In this document: positions 26,499 to 35,174 of the stretch, one piece after another
Position numbering within the stretch: position 1 is the stretch's first letter
Layout of the letters: every line of letters begins with the position of its first letter
From: Novosphingobium sp.
GTDB taxonomy: Bacteria; Pseudomonadota; Alphaproteobacteria; Sphingomonadales; Sphingomonadaceae
Assembly (NCBI RefSeq): GCF_030696665.1
Contig: NZ_JAUYRV010000044.1
Location: 1 to 64,000 of the forward strand
DNA length: 64,000 nucleotides
Direction of reading: 5' to 3'
Program-made: the position numbers and the translations under genes
The notes under the pieces: model-generated
The model's input: only the letters and a program-made list of their open reading frames with translations
Database searches by the model: none
Told to the model about the DNA's origin: nothing

Positions 26499-27047
26499 AT
26501 GCAAATCGCAACGGGAAACGCGCCGATGATCCGGGCAAGAGTGCTTGCACTGCTGGTGCTCACGACGTCTGCAATCGCCGGATGCGCCGGTCCGATCGAG
26601 ACGCACGCGGGCATGGACGGCCTTGGGCTTTCCGGCCAATCGACGCTTGCGGTGGTGCCCGCGTCGGGGGCAGGCAGCGCTGCCGATGACGCAATCTCTG
26701 CGGTGATCAAGGCGCTGGAACGGCGCGGCATGACCGTGGCAGACGCTTCTGCGGCGCGGCTTACGGTTGCCATTGCGGAGCGGCCCGCTGCTCTGGGGAT
26801 TCTGACCGAGGACGGAAAGGTGCTGTCCGGTTCAAAACGTCAGCGTCTGCTGCAGAGCTGTGAAGACCGGACTCACAGGATGCTGCTGGTGCTGGAGACT
26901 GTCGGAGCGCCGCCGGTGCGTGCGTGGGCAGAAGAGGACCATTGCAAGGGCGAACTTTCCGCAAGCGTGATGCCTCTGGCCGAGCGTGCCGTGGCCGCGC
27001 TTGCCGATCGGCGCATGGGGTTGACCTTGCGTTCAGGCCGCGATTGA
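26499..27047 (+). CDS. Predicted lipoprotein of unknown function
   Basis: 182 aa. A signal peptide of basic start and hydrophobic core (VLALLVLTTSAIAGC) ends in a lipobox with IAGC. An internal ATG at 26526 gives an even more typical signal peptide and may be the true start. The mature part is soluble, Ala-rich and has two cysteines (QSCEDRTH, EDHCKGE). It resembles other short sphingomonad surface lipoproteins but I cannot assign a family. It converges on the CHASE2 kinase operon. Confidence 0.7.
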   Translation: MQIATGNAPMIRARVLALLVLTTSAIAGCAGPIETHAGMDGLGLSGQSTLAVVPASGAGSAADDAISAVIKALERRGMTVADASAARLTVAIAERPAALGILTEDGKVLSGSKRQRLLQSCEDRTHRMLLVLETVGAPPVRAWAEEDHCKGELSASVMPLAERAVAALADRRMGLTLRSGRD

Positions 27048-27054
27048 TCGCATT

Positions 27055-29229
27055 TCAATTCGGTTCAGGCTCGTCTTCCAGCAGCGCAAGCGGCAATTCC
27101 ACGCAGAATTGCGCGCCGTAGCCTTCGTGGTGTCTGTAGGTGACGCGGCCACCGTGACGCAGGGCGATGGTCTGGACGAAGGCGAGGCCGAGGCCGAGGC
27201 TGCCGGTTTCATCGGCGGCGCGGCCTTGCGCATATAGGGCGAAGGGGTTGGCGATGCGGCCCGGCGGCATTTCCGGACCTGGTCCCGCCACCGTCAGGAT
27301 CGCGCGACTGCCTGCAGCCTCTACCCCAAAGCACACAGTCGCTGCATCCGGGGCAAACTTTACCGCATTTTCAAGCAGGTTCAGCGCGGCGCGCAAGATC
27401 ATGCTGCGATCACCCATGACCCAGATTTCGCCGTCCAGACACTCGTCGCGCACAACGACCTGCCTCGGGCGGGCCCGCGGCCAGACCATGTCAGCCGCTT
27501 CGCGCGCCACGTCGCACAAGTCGACAGGTTCGGGTTCCATCGGTCGCCGCCTCGCGCGGGACAATTGCACGAAATCGTCCGCCAGCTTCAAGGCATGGCG
27601 CGCGTGACGGCGGATCGCCTCAAGTGTGGCGGCGGGCGGCGCGCCGGTCTTTCCACCAAGCTGCTCCGTCTCAAGCAAAGTTACGATTGCGGCATTGGGT
27701 GAGCGAATATCGTGCGAAAGGAATTGCAGAATATCGTCCCGCTCTTCGGCAATGCGCTGCAGATCTGTCACATCAGCATAGCTGAAAATTTTGTAATCGC
27801 CCGAAAAATCGGCGGTTTCCGGCAGGAAGAAGCGACCTTGCACATCGCGCAGGAGGCTGTGGTCATTCTCTCGCACTGGTAAAAGGCCCGCGGCTACATC
27901 GGCGATCGGCCGCCCCGTCAGGCCATCGCCAAAAAGCGTTACGGCAGCCCGGTTGCCAAGGACGATCCGACCTTCGCGGTCGACCACGCAGATTGCCGCA
28001 GGCAGCCATTCAACCGCTTCGCTGACAAAGCTGCGCAAGCGACGCAACTGTTCGATCAAGTCGGCAAGCCGGTTGGCATCGCGCGAAACGATGTCGCCAC
28101 CACGCCGGGACGCAGGCGTTGCCAAGGCCAGTCCTGGCTCCTTCTCCAGCGCTGCGGTGCGGACAACAACAAACCGCGCGATGACGTTGAGGCGTCGCCA
28201 CCCCCACAGGATGTGCGCAGCCATCAGTCCTGCGACGGCACCGGCTGGCGGCAACCAGATGGCGGAAAACAGCAGCAGGCCCAAGCTGATTGCCACTACG
28301 CCGACGGCCAGCCCCACGGCCAGCCAGAAGCTGGATGAGGGGGAGAGCCGCAGAAACGCGGCCATCAACACAATCAGCGGGAGCAGCGCCAATGCCGCGC
28401 GCTGTTGTCGCGGCAGCGCGCGGATGGCGGCCCCCTGCAGTTGGGTATTCAGCAGGTTGGCTTCGATTTCCACGCCCGAAAGCAGGCCTCCTGCCATGCG
28501 CGGAACGGGTTGCTGGTTGGCAAGGCCGGGTGCGGTTGCACCGACCAGCAGCAGCTTGCCGCGCACCAGTGCAGGCGGCACTTCTCCGGCAGCGAGGCTG
28601 GCGAAGGAAATGCGGCGGAAGGCACCGCGCGGGGCGTAGTTGATCAGCGTATCCGCGCTTTGGTGGGGCTGGGGCGAAGGTGCGAGCAGGGAATAGAGCG
28701 GTGGCAGAGCATCATTGCCGCTGGCAGGGAGAGGTGGGACTTTGCGGATGACGCCGTCATCATCCGGTAGCAGTTCGACCGACCCAAACCCTGCAGCGGT
28801 CGCTTCCAGCACTGGTGGCGGTAGCTGCTGTGCAATCGTCCGGCCCATCCCATCCTGTTCGATCAGGGCGGGCAGGTAGACTGGCGCGGCCCGGGTCATC
28901 GCCTCGGACAATTCCGAATCCTGCGGGGATTCGTCTAAAAACAGGACGCTGTAAGCAATCGCTTCTGGCCGGTATTGCGAGACCGCATCCAGCATCCGGG
29001 CGTGTTCGCTGCGCGGCCAAGGCCAACGTCCCAACGCTTGCAGGCTCGGCTCGTCAATTTCGACAATCAGAATGCGATCATCAACCGGCGGTGCGACCAG
29101 TCGCAATGCCTGATCGTAGATCGGGTTGTCCACCATCGACAGCCGCTGGTTGGCGGTGGCCAGCCAAGCCAGCGCGCCAGCAAGAAGCGCGACGAGCAGC
29201 CACTCGCCATAGAGCCGCCGTAGCAACAC
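27055..29229 (-). CDS. CHASE2-domain sensor histidine kinase
   Basis: 724 aa. A single N-terminal helix (about 10-26) leads into a periplasmic CHASE2 domain of about 240 residues (DRILIVEIDEPSLQALGRWP). Three clustered helices follow (about 275-345), then a PAS-like region (about 400-480). The HisKA phosphoacceptor is His506 in FLSHDIRSPNA. The ATPase domain ends the protein, though its N-box reads NLLENAVKFAPD and its G-box is GPGPEMPPG, slightly degenerate. It is last in an operon with the response regulator and the FecR/LysM gene, 3 nt after the latter. Confidence 0.9.
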   Translation of the reverse strand: MLLRRLYGEWLLVALLAGALAWLATANQRLSMVDNPIYDQALRLVAPPVDDRILIVEIDEPSLQALGRWPWPRSEHARMLDAVSQYRPEAIAYSVLFLDESPQDSELSEAMTRAAPVYLPALIEQDGMGRTIAQQLPPPVLEATAAGFGSVELLPDDDGVIRKVPPLPASGNDALPPLYSLLAPSPQPHQSADTLINYAPRGAFRRISFASLAAGEVPPALVRGKLLLVGATAPGLANQQPVPRMAGGLLSGVEIEANLLNTQLQGAAIRALPRQQRAALALLPLIVLMAAFLRLSPSSSFWLAVGLAVGVVAISLGLLLFSAIWLPPAGAVAGLMAAHILWGWRRLNVIARFVVVRTAALEKEPGLALATPASRRGGDIVSRDANRLADLIEQLRRLRSFVSEAVEWLPAAICVVDREGRIVLGNRAAVTLFGDGLTGRPIADVAAGLLPVRENDHSLLRDVQGRFFLPETADFSGDYKIFSYADVTDLQRIAEERDDILQFLSHDIRSPNAAIVTLLETEQLGGKTGAPPAATLEAIRRHARHALKLADDFVQLSRARRRPMEPEPVDLCDVAREAADMVWPRARPRQVVVRDECLDGEIWVMGDRSMILRAALNLLENAVKFAPDAATVCFGVEAAGSRAILTVAGPGPEMPPGRIANPFALYAQGRAADETGSLGLGLAFVQTIALRHGGRVTYRHHEGYGAQFCVELPLALLEDEPEPN

Positions 29230-29232
29230 CTG

Positions 29233-30603
29233 TCAGTCCGGTGCTGCTACGGTGAGCTTTTCGAACGGCAGCCAGTTTTCTACAACCTCGTCGCCATTCT
29301 CCTGACGTACGCCTACACGCCAACGGTAGATGCCCGGCGGAAGAGCGCGCAGACGGATGCCACCGGTTTGCAGGCCCGCTTCGTTGACAAGCCACGGTGC
29401 GGAATTGCCTGTGGAATCTGGCACTGTGCCCAGTTGGAAGCTGTACGTGCGCCGGCCTTCGCCTTCACCACCCCACGAGAAGCGCATGGAATCGGCATCG
29501 CTTTGCGCCGTTGCCGTGACCCCTGCGAGCACCCGGCGCATTGCGAAGGTCTGCGGCATGCCTTCAAGGCCGGACGGGGCGAGCGCGCTTACGCGAACGA
29601 AATGGCTGCCGTTGGGGATGCCGGCAAAAGCGAAGGTCGGGTTGTCGTTCTGCTGCTCTGCCAGCACTTTGATGAACCCTGCATCTTCGGCGATTTGCAG
29701 CCGATAGCCGCGCGCGCCAGAGAGTGGCGCGATGGCCAGTTGCACCGTCGGATCGGTCTGCACGCGGCCCGGCTGGACCAGATCGGGAGCGGAGAGCAAG
29801 TGCTCTGTCGCCAGATCGCCGGTGGGAGAGACCACTGCGCCAATCCCTTCGGTAAGGCTGGTTTCCGCACCGACTGCAGCGCTGCTTGCCGCTACGGTGC
29901 CTTCAAGCACTTCGGCCAGCGAGGTGTCGTCGTCATAGCCGACACGGAAGCGGGTGCCGCGCACCGCAGCCAACGCGCGCGGGGTGCGTATGCGGAAGCG
30001 GTTGTTGCGATCGGTGCCAAGTGGGCTTGCGGACGTTTCCACTTTGCCGCCATCGACCGCCAGATCATAGTCGATGCTACCGGTCAGCGTAATGCGGTGT
30101 AGCCTTGCGATCCGCAGCCGCGTGCGCGTGGGCATTGAGGTGCGCGATCCGTTGGGCAGTTCCATCGTGACGAAGCCGTCCGCGCCGGTCTCTATTGATG
30201 CTCCCGGTGCCAGTTCGCTGCCAACGCGCGGGACACTCCGCTGCCCGCCCTGCTGCACCGCCACATCGCCGCGCACCGCCACGATCCGCGCAGCAAGCGG
30301 TTCGGCGCGCAACAGATCAACCGGGATGCGCAGGACCGTGCCGACCGGAATCCGTCGCGGATCGGAGATGCGGTTCATTCGCTGCACCACCCGGTAGCTC
30401 TCGGGCCGGGCCAGCGAACGCTGTGCGAGGGTAAACAGGCTTTCGCCCTTGCGCAGGCCATATTCGATCACGTTCAGGGGGAGGGGGTTGACGATGGTCT
30501 TGACCCGCGCGGATTTGGCAAGCGCCTGATCCAGGCTGCACAGCAAGAGGCCCAGCGGAAGGATTTGGCTGATCGCCGACCGTGCAATTGCAGAACGGTT
30601 CAT
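29233..30603 (-). CDS. LysM and FecR domain protein, exported
   Basis: 456 aa from ATG 30603, which overlaps the stop of the response regulator by one base (TGATG). A signal peptide (about 1-25, QILPLGLLLCSLDQALA) precedes a LysM peptidoglycan-binding domain (YGLRKGESLFTLAQRSL to IPVGTVLRIP, about 43-88). A FecR domain follows (VAVRGDVAVQQGG onward), then two fibronectin-like repeats. It probably relays an envelope signal to the CHASE2 kinase. Confidence 0.88.
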   Translation of the reverse strand: MNRSAIARSAISQILPLGLLLCSLDQALAKSARVKTIVNPLPLNVIEYGLRKGESLFTLAQRSLARPESYRVVQRMNRISDPRRIPVGTVLRIPVDLLRAEPLAARIVAVRGDVAVQQGGQRSVPRVGSELAPGASIETGADGFVTMELPNGSRTSMPTRTRLRIARLHRITLTGSIDYDLAVDGGKVETSASPLGTDRNNRFRIRTPRALAAVRGTRFRVGYDDDTSLAEVLEGTVAASSAAVGAETSLTEGIGAVVSPTGDLATEHLLSAPDLVQPGRVQTDPTVQLAIAPLSGARGYRLQIAEDAGFIKVLAEQQNDNPTFAFAGIPNGSHFVRVSALAPSGLEGMPQTFAMRRVLAGVTATAQSDADSMRFSWGGEGEGRRTYSFQLGTVPDSTGNSAPWLVNEAGLQTGGIRLRALPPGIYRWRVGVRQENGDEVVENWLPFEKLTVAAPD

Positions 30604-31286
30604 CAACAGGACTCCAGACGATAGCCATAGTTGAACACTGTTTGCAGCCGGAAGCCGTTGTCCGAACGCAGTTGCAGCTTTGTGCGGATTCGCGAGACAT
30701 GCATGTCCAGCGTGCGCGTGGTCAGGTCTGCCACCGATTTCCACACTGCCTCCATCAGGTATCCGCGTGAAAGCGGTTTGTGCTGGTTTGCGAAGAACAG
30801 ATAAGCCAATGCAAACTCCTTGCCGGTAAGTACGACCGGCGTGCCATCCAGAGTGACTGTTTCGCCCACGCGATCAAACTCGTATGCGCCGAACCGCTCA
30901 AACCGCTCCGCCATCACCCGTGGTTGCACGCGCCGCAGTACGGCGTGGACCCGCGCGGTGATGACGATGGCGGACTCCGGCTTCACGATATAGTCGTCCG
31001 CGCCGGCATGGAGTGCGGCTGCAACGTCGTCCTTGTCCGACCGGCTGGTCAGCATGATGACCTGAGGGCAAGGTTCGATCCTTGCCTGCACCCAGTTGAG
31101 AATTTCCATGCCGGACATATCAGGCATGTTCCAGTCCAGAATGAGCAGGTCGAACGTTTCACGCGCAAGGGCGGTGATCAGATCCCGGCCGCGCCTGAAC
31201 GATACGCTGCGGAAGCCTTCCGTGTCGAACAATCGCGACACGAACTGGAGCATAGTGTCGTCATCATCAACGATTCCGATTTTCAT
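30603..31286 (-). CDS. OmpR-family response regulator
   Basis: 227 aa. The receiver domain has the acidic cluster VDDDD, phospho-acceptor Asp51 in LLILDWNMPD and the conserved lysine in DDYIVKPES. A winged-helix output domain follows (about 130-227, LTGKEFALAYLFFANQHKPLSRGYLM to YGYRLES). It is first in the operon with the FecR/LysM protein and CHASE2 kinase, which are presumably its input system. Targets are unknown. Confidence 0.92.
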   Translation of the reverse strand: MKIGIVDDDDTMLQFVSRLFDTEGFRSVSFRRGRDLITALARETFDLLILDWNMPDMSGMEILNWVQARIEPCPQVIMLTSRSDKDDVAAALHAGADDYIVKPESAIVITARVHAVLRRVQPRVMAERFERFGAYEFDRVGETVTLDGTPVVLTGKEFALAYLFFANQHKPLSRGYLMEAVWKSVADLTTRTLDMHVSRIRTKLQLRSDNGFRLQTVFNYGYRLESC

Positions 31287-31461
31287 GCTCTGCCCTGATC
31301 AGAATTCCAGATGCCGCCATACCCGCAGCGACCCCGCTGGTAACGGCAAAGTCACGCAGTTTACATCTCTTTACAAACAAACTGCCGGTTTGTCGGTTAC
31401 GTATCCGGCAACGGGGCCGGTGGAGCAGGCGATTGAGACAGATAGCTGGCAGTCATTTCGC

Positions 31462-31608
31462 ATGGTCGGCGTGTTTGGCCCGTTCATGTTTGCAGGGTTC
31501 ATCTTTGCAGCTTGCAGGCGCGTCATCGTGCTGAGGCTGCTGGCGGCTCCCGGCTTGTCGCTTTTGCTCTGGGTTCTGATCAGCGCGACCGTGCTGGTCC
31601 TGACCTGA
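31462..31608 (+). CDS. Possible 48-aa two-helix membrane protein
   Basis: ATG at 31462 opens a frame with two hydrophobic segments (VGVFGPFMFAGFIFAACRR and LLAAPGLSLLLWVLISATVLV) split by a basic turn, a membrane hairpin. There is no clear ribosome site. A very strong + strand terminator at 31734 shows that something is transcribed rightward through here. It could be this ORF or a non-coding RNA; I recognise no homologue. Confidence 0.3.
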   Translation: MVGVFGPFMFAGFIFAACRRVIVLRLLAAPGLSLLLWVLISATVLVLT

Positions 31609-31706
31609 CGCTTGAATACCGATTAAGGATACGAGGTGTCGCGCATGGCCGCCAGCACTTTGGATATCCGACAAGCCGCTGCCATCCGGGGTAGAGCAGC
31701 GGTTTT

Positions 31707-31772
31707 CGAAAAGCCCTCGGGTCGCACCGTGTTCGGACCGCATGTGCTGGGCACATGCGGTCCGGCTTTTCG
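31707..31772 (+). terminator. Perfect 14-bp hairpin terminator nested in an outer pairing
   Basis: Arms at 31734-31747 and 31751-31764 pair without mismatch round a 3-nt loop, followed by GCTTTTCGTT. An outer pair, CGAAAAGCC (31707-31715) with GGCTTTTCG (31764-31772), can also form and would compete for the T-rich tail. The element ends a rightward transcript from 31.3-31.7 kb and precedes the MarR-like gene. It could be an attenuator for that gene. Confidence 0.65.
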
Positions 31773-31853
31773 TTGCTCCATCAACTTGCAGGGTTCGTTC
31801 AGATGCCAAGTGTTCATGTTCTGCAGCCACGCTGTGAGGAGCGCGATTCCGCG

Positions 31854-32213
31854 ATGAACCTCTACAAGATCGCAAAGGGTTACCGCCGTCACTTGCAGGA
31901 GTGCGAGGATATCGTCCCCGGATTGCAACCAGCGGGCGCAGGCTGGATCATGCTGGCCGAACTCTACATCGCCTCGCTCGAAAGCCGCGAGATGTCGGTC
32001 TCTGGCGTGTGTGTCTCGGCGGGCGTCCCTTCAACCACGGGCCTGCGCTATCTCGACATGCTGACCGGCGTTGGCATGGTGGTGCGCATGCCTGATGAGA
32101 ATGATCGTCGCCGCTCATGGATTCGGCTGACCGATGCCGGAGTGAGGGCTGTCGAACTGGTTCTGACCGGCTTCGCAAAGGCCATCGACGATACGCGGGC
32201 TAACCTGCGATAG
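31854..32213 (+). CDS. MarR-like winged-helix regulator
   Basis: 119 aa from ATG 31854, with gaggag about 13 nt upstream; an in-frame ATG at 31803 (MPSVHVLQPRCEERDS) is an alternative. The winged helix is visible as SVSGVCVSAGVPSTTGLRYLD, then GVGMVVRMPDENDRRRSWIRL, the MarR wing with the DENDRR turn, and a C-terminal dimer helix. The ligand and targets are unknown. An inverted repeat (GTCAAC-N13-GTTGAC) lies about 100 nt downstream, before the next gene. Confidence 0.75.
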   Translation: MNLYKIAKGYRRHLQECEDIVPGLQPAGAGWIMLAELYIASLESREMSVSGVCVSAGVPSTTGLRYLDMLTGVGMVVRMPDENDRRRSWIRLTDAGVRAVELVLTGFAKAIDDTRANLR

Positions 32214-32306
32214 AAAATCCGCCAGGCAGGTGTCCGCCCGCATCTGGCTCTAGGTAAAGTCACGGATCGGCGGCATTCTTCATCTTGAGGAAGAAGCGTT
32301 ATTCCC

Positions 32307-32331
32307 GTCAACGGTCCCCCCACCTGTTGAC
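32307..32331. promoter_or_regulatory. Inverted repeat GTCAAC-N13-GTTGAC
   Basis: Six-base perfect half-sites lie between the MarR-like gene and the following small exported protein. The centre-to-centre distance is close to two helical turns, which suits a dimeric repressor such as the neighbouring MarR-like protein. The link to that regulator is a guess from proximity. Confidence 0.3.
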
Positions 32332-32365
32332 CGGAGTATATCGTCAGCATGCCGATAAATGATAC

Positions 32366-32665
32366 ATGACGCGCGTAACGGGCGTTTGTGTGCAGACGGC
32401 CCTGCTTTGCAGCGTTCTGCTGTCAGCGATCTTCTGGCCTCGCACCGGGGAGCCGGTCTTGCTGGTGCCGCTCGGCGGCGCAGGCCTATCTTCTCTCGGT
32501 GTGCTTGCTGACGAAGGTCTTGCCGTTGTTGGCACGGGCCGTTCGCCGCGCAGCCTCATCGTCTACCACGCGAAGCCTTTCCCCATCCTCGCAGTCCTGC
32601 AGAACGGCTTCCTGCCCCTTGCCGCACCGCCAGGGTTGTGTGGAGACACCGGCGCGCGCGGCTGA
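32366..32665 (+). CDS. Unknown 99-aa protein with N-terminal hydrophobic segment
   Basis: ATG 32366 is followed by a hydrophobic core (about 9-24, VQTALLCSVLLSAIFW), a likely signal anchor. The rest is Gly/Ala/Leu-rich with APPGLCGD near the end. Codon use is coding-like. Similar short proteins occur in related genomes, in my recollection, without assigned function. It lies just before the chemoreceptor gene, which starts 26 nt after its stop. Confidence 0.5.
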   Translation: MTRVTGVCVQTALLCSVLLSAIFWPRTGEPVLLVPLGGAGLSSLGVLADEGLAVVGTGRSPRSLIVYHAKPFPILAVLQNGFLPLAAPPGLCGDTGARG

Positions 32666-32691
32666 CACTCGTTCTGGACGGAACAATTTCA

Positions 32692-34212
32692 ATGGAAGAC
32701 CTCATCAAGTTCAGGCAGCAAGGTCTGTCGCTCGTCCTGGCAGTGGCATGGGCATGCACTGCTGTGATCGCTCTTGGCACGATCCTGTCCCACGGGAGTT
32801 TGACGCCGCTGGTGCTGGCGCTGGCAATCACCGTCTATCCGACGCTGGCTTTCATGCGCAAGGCATCGGATGATGCATCGCGTATTGTCATTGGTGCCAC
32901 CATGCCATTGTACTGCGCGATATTCCTGCTGCAGTGGTCTGGCCACGCCTGGCAGATCGATCTTCACATGACGTTCTTTGCCATGATCGCCATTCTCGCA
33001 ATCCTTGCTGACTGGAGACCTGTTCTTGCCGGGTCTGCCGTGACGGCGGTTCACCACCTCGTCCTGAATTACGCTGCCCCCGCGCTTGTCTTCACAGGTG
33101 AGCCTGATCTGGGCAGGGTCATCCTTCACGCCGTGATCGTAGTGGCCGAAACCGCAGTGCTGGTGACGCTGACGATCCGGCTGGAGGTTCTCATCGTGGC
33201 GCAAGCCCAAGCGGAAAGAGCGAGAATCGACCTTGAAGCCACGGCACTGGCTGAACGCACCGCGCGTGAGCGTGAGCAGAAGGGCGTGGTCGACAAAGTG
33301 GAAGCCGGGCTGAAGGCCTTGGCGTCTGGTGACCTCGATTGCCCGATACACCACCCGTTCCCGCCCGTGTTTGAACCCCTGCGGACCGATTTCAACACGA
33401 CCGTGGCAACCTTGCGCGGGCTTGTGTCCAGTGTGGCGCAGTCTTCACACCAGATCGAATCCAGCGTGGGCGAGATCCATTACGCGGCCGATGATCTGGC
33501 CCGCCGCACCGAGATTGACGCCGCCACGATCGAGCAAGCTGCCCACACCATTACCCGGATGACCGCATCGGCGACCAGCGCCGCTACTCGCGCGTCCGAA
33601 GTGCAAAGCGCGCTGGATGAATCCCAGCAACGCGCGGTGCGGGGCCGTGAAATCGTGAACCGTGCAATGACCAGCGTGCAGAAGATCGAACAATCCGCCA
33701 ACGAGATCGGCCATATCGTCACGCTGATCGATGGCATCGCCTTTCAGACCAACCTGCTGGCTCTGAACGCCGGGGTGGAGGCCGCTCGTGCCGGGGAGGC
33801 GGGCAAGGGCTTTGCCGTTGTGGCAACCGAAGTGCGCGCGCTGGCGCAGCGCACAACAGACGCCGCACGCAGCATCAAGTCGCTTATCGATACCTCGAAC
33901 GTGCAAGTCACCGAGGGTGTGGAATACGTGACGCAGGCTGGCACCGTGCTGCAGGATGTCATGGCCGAAGTGAGCGAGATCGGGGCACTGGTCTCGGAAA
34001 TTGCCGAGGCGACGCGGTCTACTGCGCAAGTCCTGTCGGGCGTGCAGGGCACGTTCGTTGCCATCGACAAATCGACGCAACAGAACGCGGCGATGGTTGA
34101 GGAAAGCAACGCCGCGCTGCGCTCACTGGCACAGGAAGCCACGGCGCTGATGGGCACGCTGAGCCAGTTCTCGCTAAGGGACGACAGGCCACCGCTACGC
34201 GCGGTGGCCTGA
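32692..34212 (+). CDS. Methyl-accepting chemotaxis protein
   Basis: 506 aa from ATG 32692 (MEDLIKFRQQG). Instead of a periplasmic sensor it has about six hydrophobic helices in the first 190 residues with little loop sequence. A HAMP-like segment comes next (about 205-255), then the cytoplasmic signalling helix. The conserved hairpin tip reads IAFQTNLLALNAGVEAARAG with GKGFAVVA. No che genes adjoin it. The sensing input is probably in or near the membrane, such as redox or membrane state. Confidence 0.92.
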   Translation: MEDLIKFRQQGLSLVLAVAWACTAVIALGTILSHGSLTPLVLALAITVYPTLAFMRKASDDASRIVIGATMPLYCAIFLLQWSGHAWQIDLHMTFFAMIAILAILADWRPVLAGSAVTAVHHLVLNYAAPALVFTGEPDLGRVILHAVIVVAETAVLVTLTIRLEVLIVAQAQAERARIDLEATALAERTAREREQKGVVDKVEAGLKALASGDLDCPIHHPFPPVFEPLRTDFNTTVATLRGLVSSVAQSSHQIESSVGEIHYAADDLARRTEIDAATIEQAAHTITRMTASATSAATRASEVQSALDESQQRAVRGREIVNRAMTSVQKIEQSANEIGHIVTLIDGIAFQTNLLALNAGVEAARAGEAGKGFAVVATEVRALAQRTTDAARSIKSLIDTSNVQVTEGVEYVTQAGTVLQDVMAEVSEIGALVSEIAEATRSTAQVLSGVQGTFVAIDKSTQQNAAMVEESNAALRSLAQEATALMGTLSQFSLRDDRPPLRAVA

Positions 34213-34222
34213 TCGCCGGAAT

Positions 34223-35152
34223 TCAGGGCTTTGCAGAAGCGGCCAGCAGGCTCTTCATCGGCCAGAATGACAATGTGTGAACGTCATGCGCGCTGGTCCA
34301 CACACCCTTTGGCGTATAGCGCAGCGCGCCGCTGCCCGCCGCCTTGCCATAGCGGCCCGTGACAGTCATCGAAAGCGGATCGATTTCGGCAAAAGTCTGA
34401 TCGTCGGTGGTGCGCAACCACACTTTGCCGCCGCCGGTATCGATATCCCCCCATTTCAGGTTCGCGCCCACTTTCACGCGGCCCAATACCTGCCCGGTGG
34501 CGGGGTCGGCGCGGACCAGCGTGCCATCGCCCTGTTCCTGCACCCAAACGCCGCCTTCGCCTGCTGCAAGGAATCCCGGCATCGTGCCGAGCGGCGCGCG
34601 GGCGACAACGGTGTTGGTCTTGGGATCGATCTTCTGCAGTGTCTGCTTCGTCGCGCTCACCGCCCACACCGCGTCATAGCCGTAGGTGACGTACCAGGTG
34701 TCCTCATCAACCGGGATGTTGGCCACGACGCTGTTGGTCTTGGGATCAACGCGTGCCACCATCCCTTCGGGCTTGCTCGCGATCCAGACCGAGCCTGCGC
34801 CCGTCGCCACGATCAACTCGCCCTGCTTCTGGTTGGCGATGCCGGTGGGGATCGTGGCGATGATCTTCGCGTCTTCCAGATCGATCCGCACCAGCGTGCG
34901 TTCGGCGCAATCGGCCATCCACAACGATCCGAACTCGATGGCCATTGCTCCGCAAGGCTTCGCCACCGCCACTTCGGCGACTTTGCCCGTGCGTGACCAC
35001 TTCTCCACCTTGCCGCGATTGGTGGCCCAAACGGAATCGCCATCCACGGCAAGGAAATCGGCGAAACCTGGCACGGTTTGCGCCTGCTCTACCTGCGCGT
35101 TGGCAGCAGAGGCGGTTAGCGCAGCAGCGAGAGCAAACGTCTTGCGGAGCAT
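34223..35152 (-). CDS. Exported beta-propeller protein (YncE/Vgb-like)
   Basis: 309 aa from ATG 35152 with a signal peptide (MLRKTFALAAALTASAANAQ). The mature part is a run of ~42-residue repeats, each with a VWA-type strand and an RID/KIDPKTN turn (VARVDPKTNSVVANIPV, KIDPKTNTVVARAPL), giving a seven-bladed propeller. Vgb-type lyases and YncE-like proteins share this form. No active residues tell them apart here. It faces the chemoreceptor tail to tail and lies just after the allophanate hydrolase gene, but has no shown link to that operon. Confidence 0.8.
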   Translation of the reverse strand: MLRKTFALAAALTASAANAQVEQAQTVPGFADFLAVDGDSVWATNRGKVEKWSRTGKVAEVAVAKPCGAMAIEFGSLWMADCAERTLVRIDLEDAKIIATIPTGIANQKQGELIVATGAGSVWIASKPEGMVARVDPKTNSVVANIPVDEDTWYVTYGYDAVWAVSATKQTLQKIDPKTNTVVARAPLGTMPGFLAAGEGGVWVQEQGDGTLVRADPATGQVLGRVKVGANLKWGDIDTGGGKVWLRTTDDQTFAEIDPLSMTVTGRYGKAAGSGALRYTPKGVWTSAHDVHTLSFWPMKSLLAASAKP

Positions 35153-35174
35153 GGGAAGGCCTTTCGCTTGGGAA

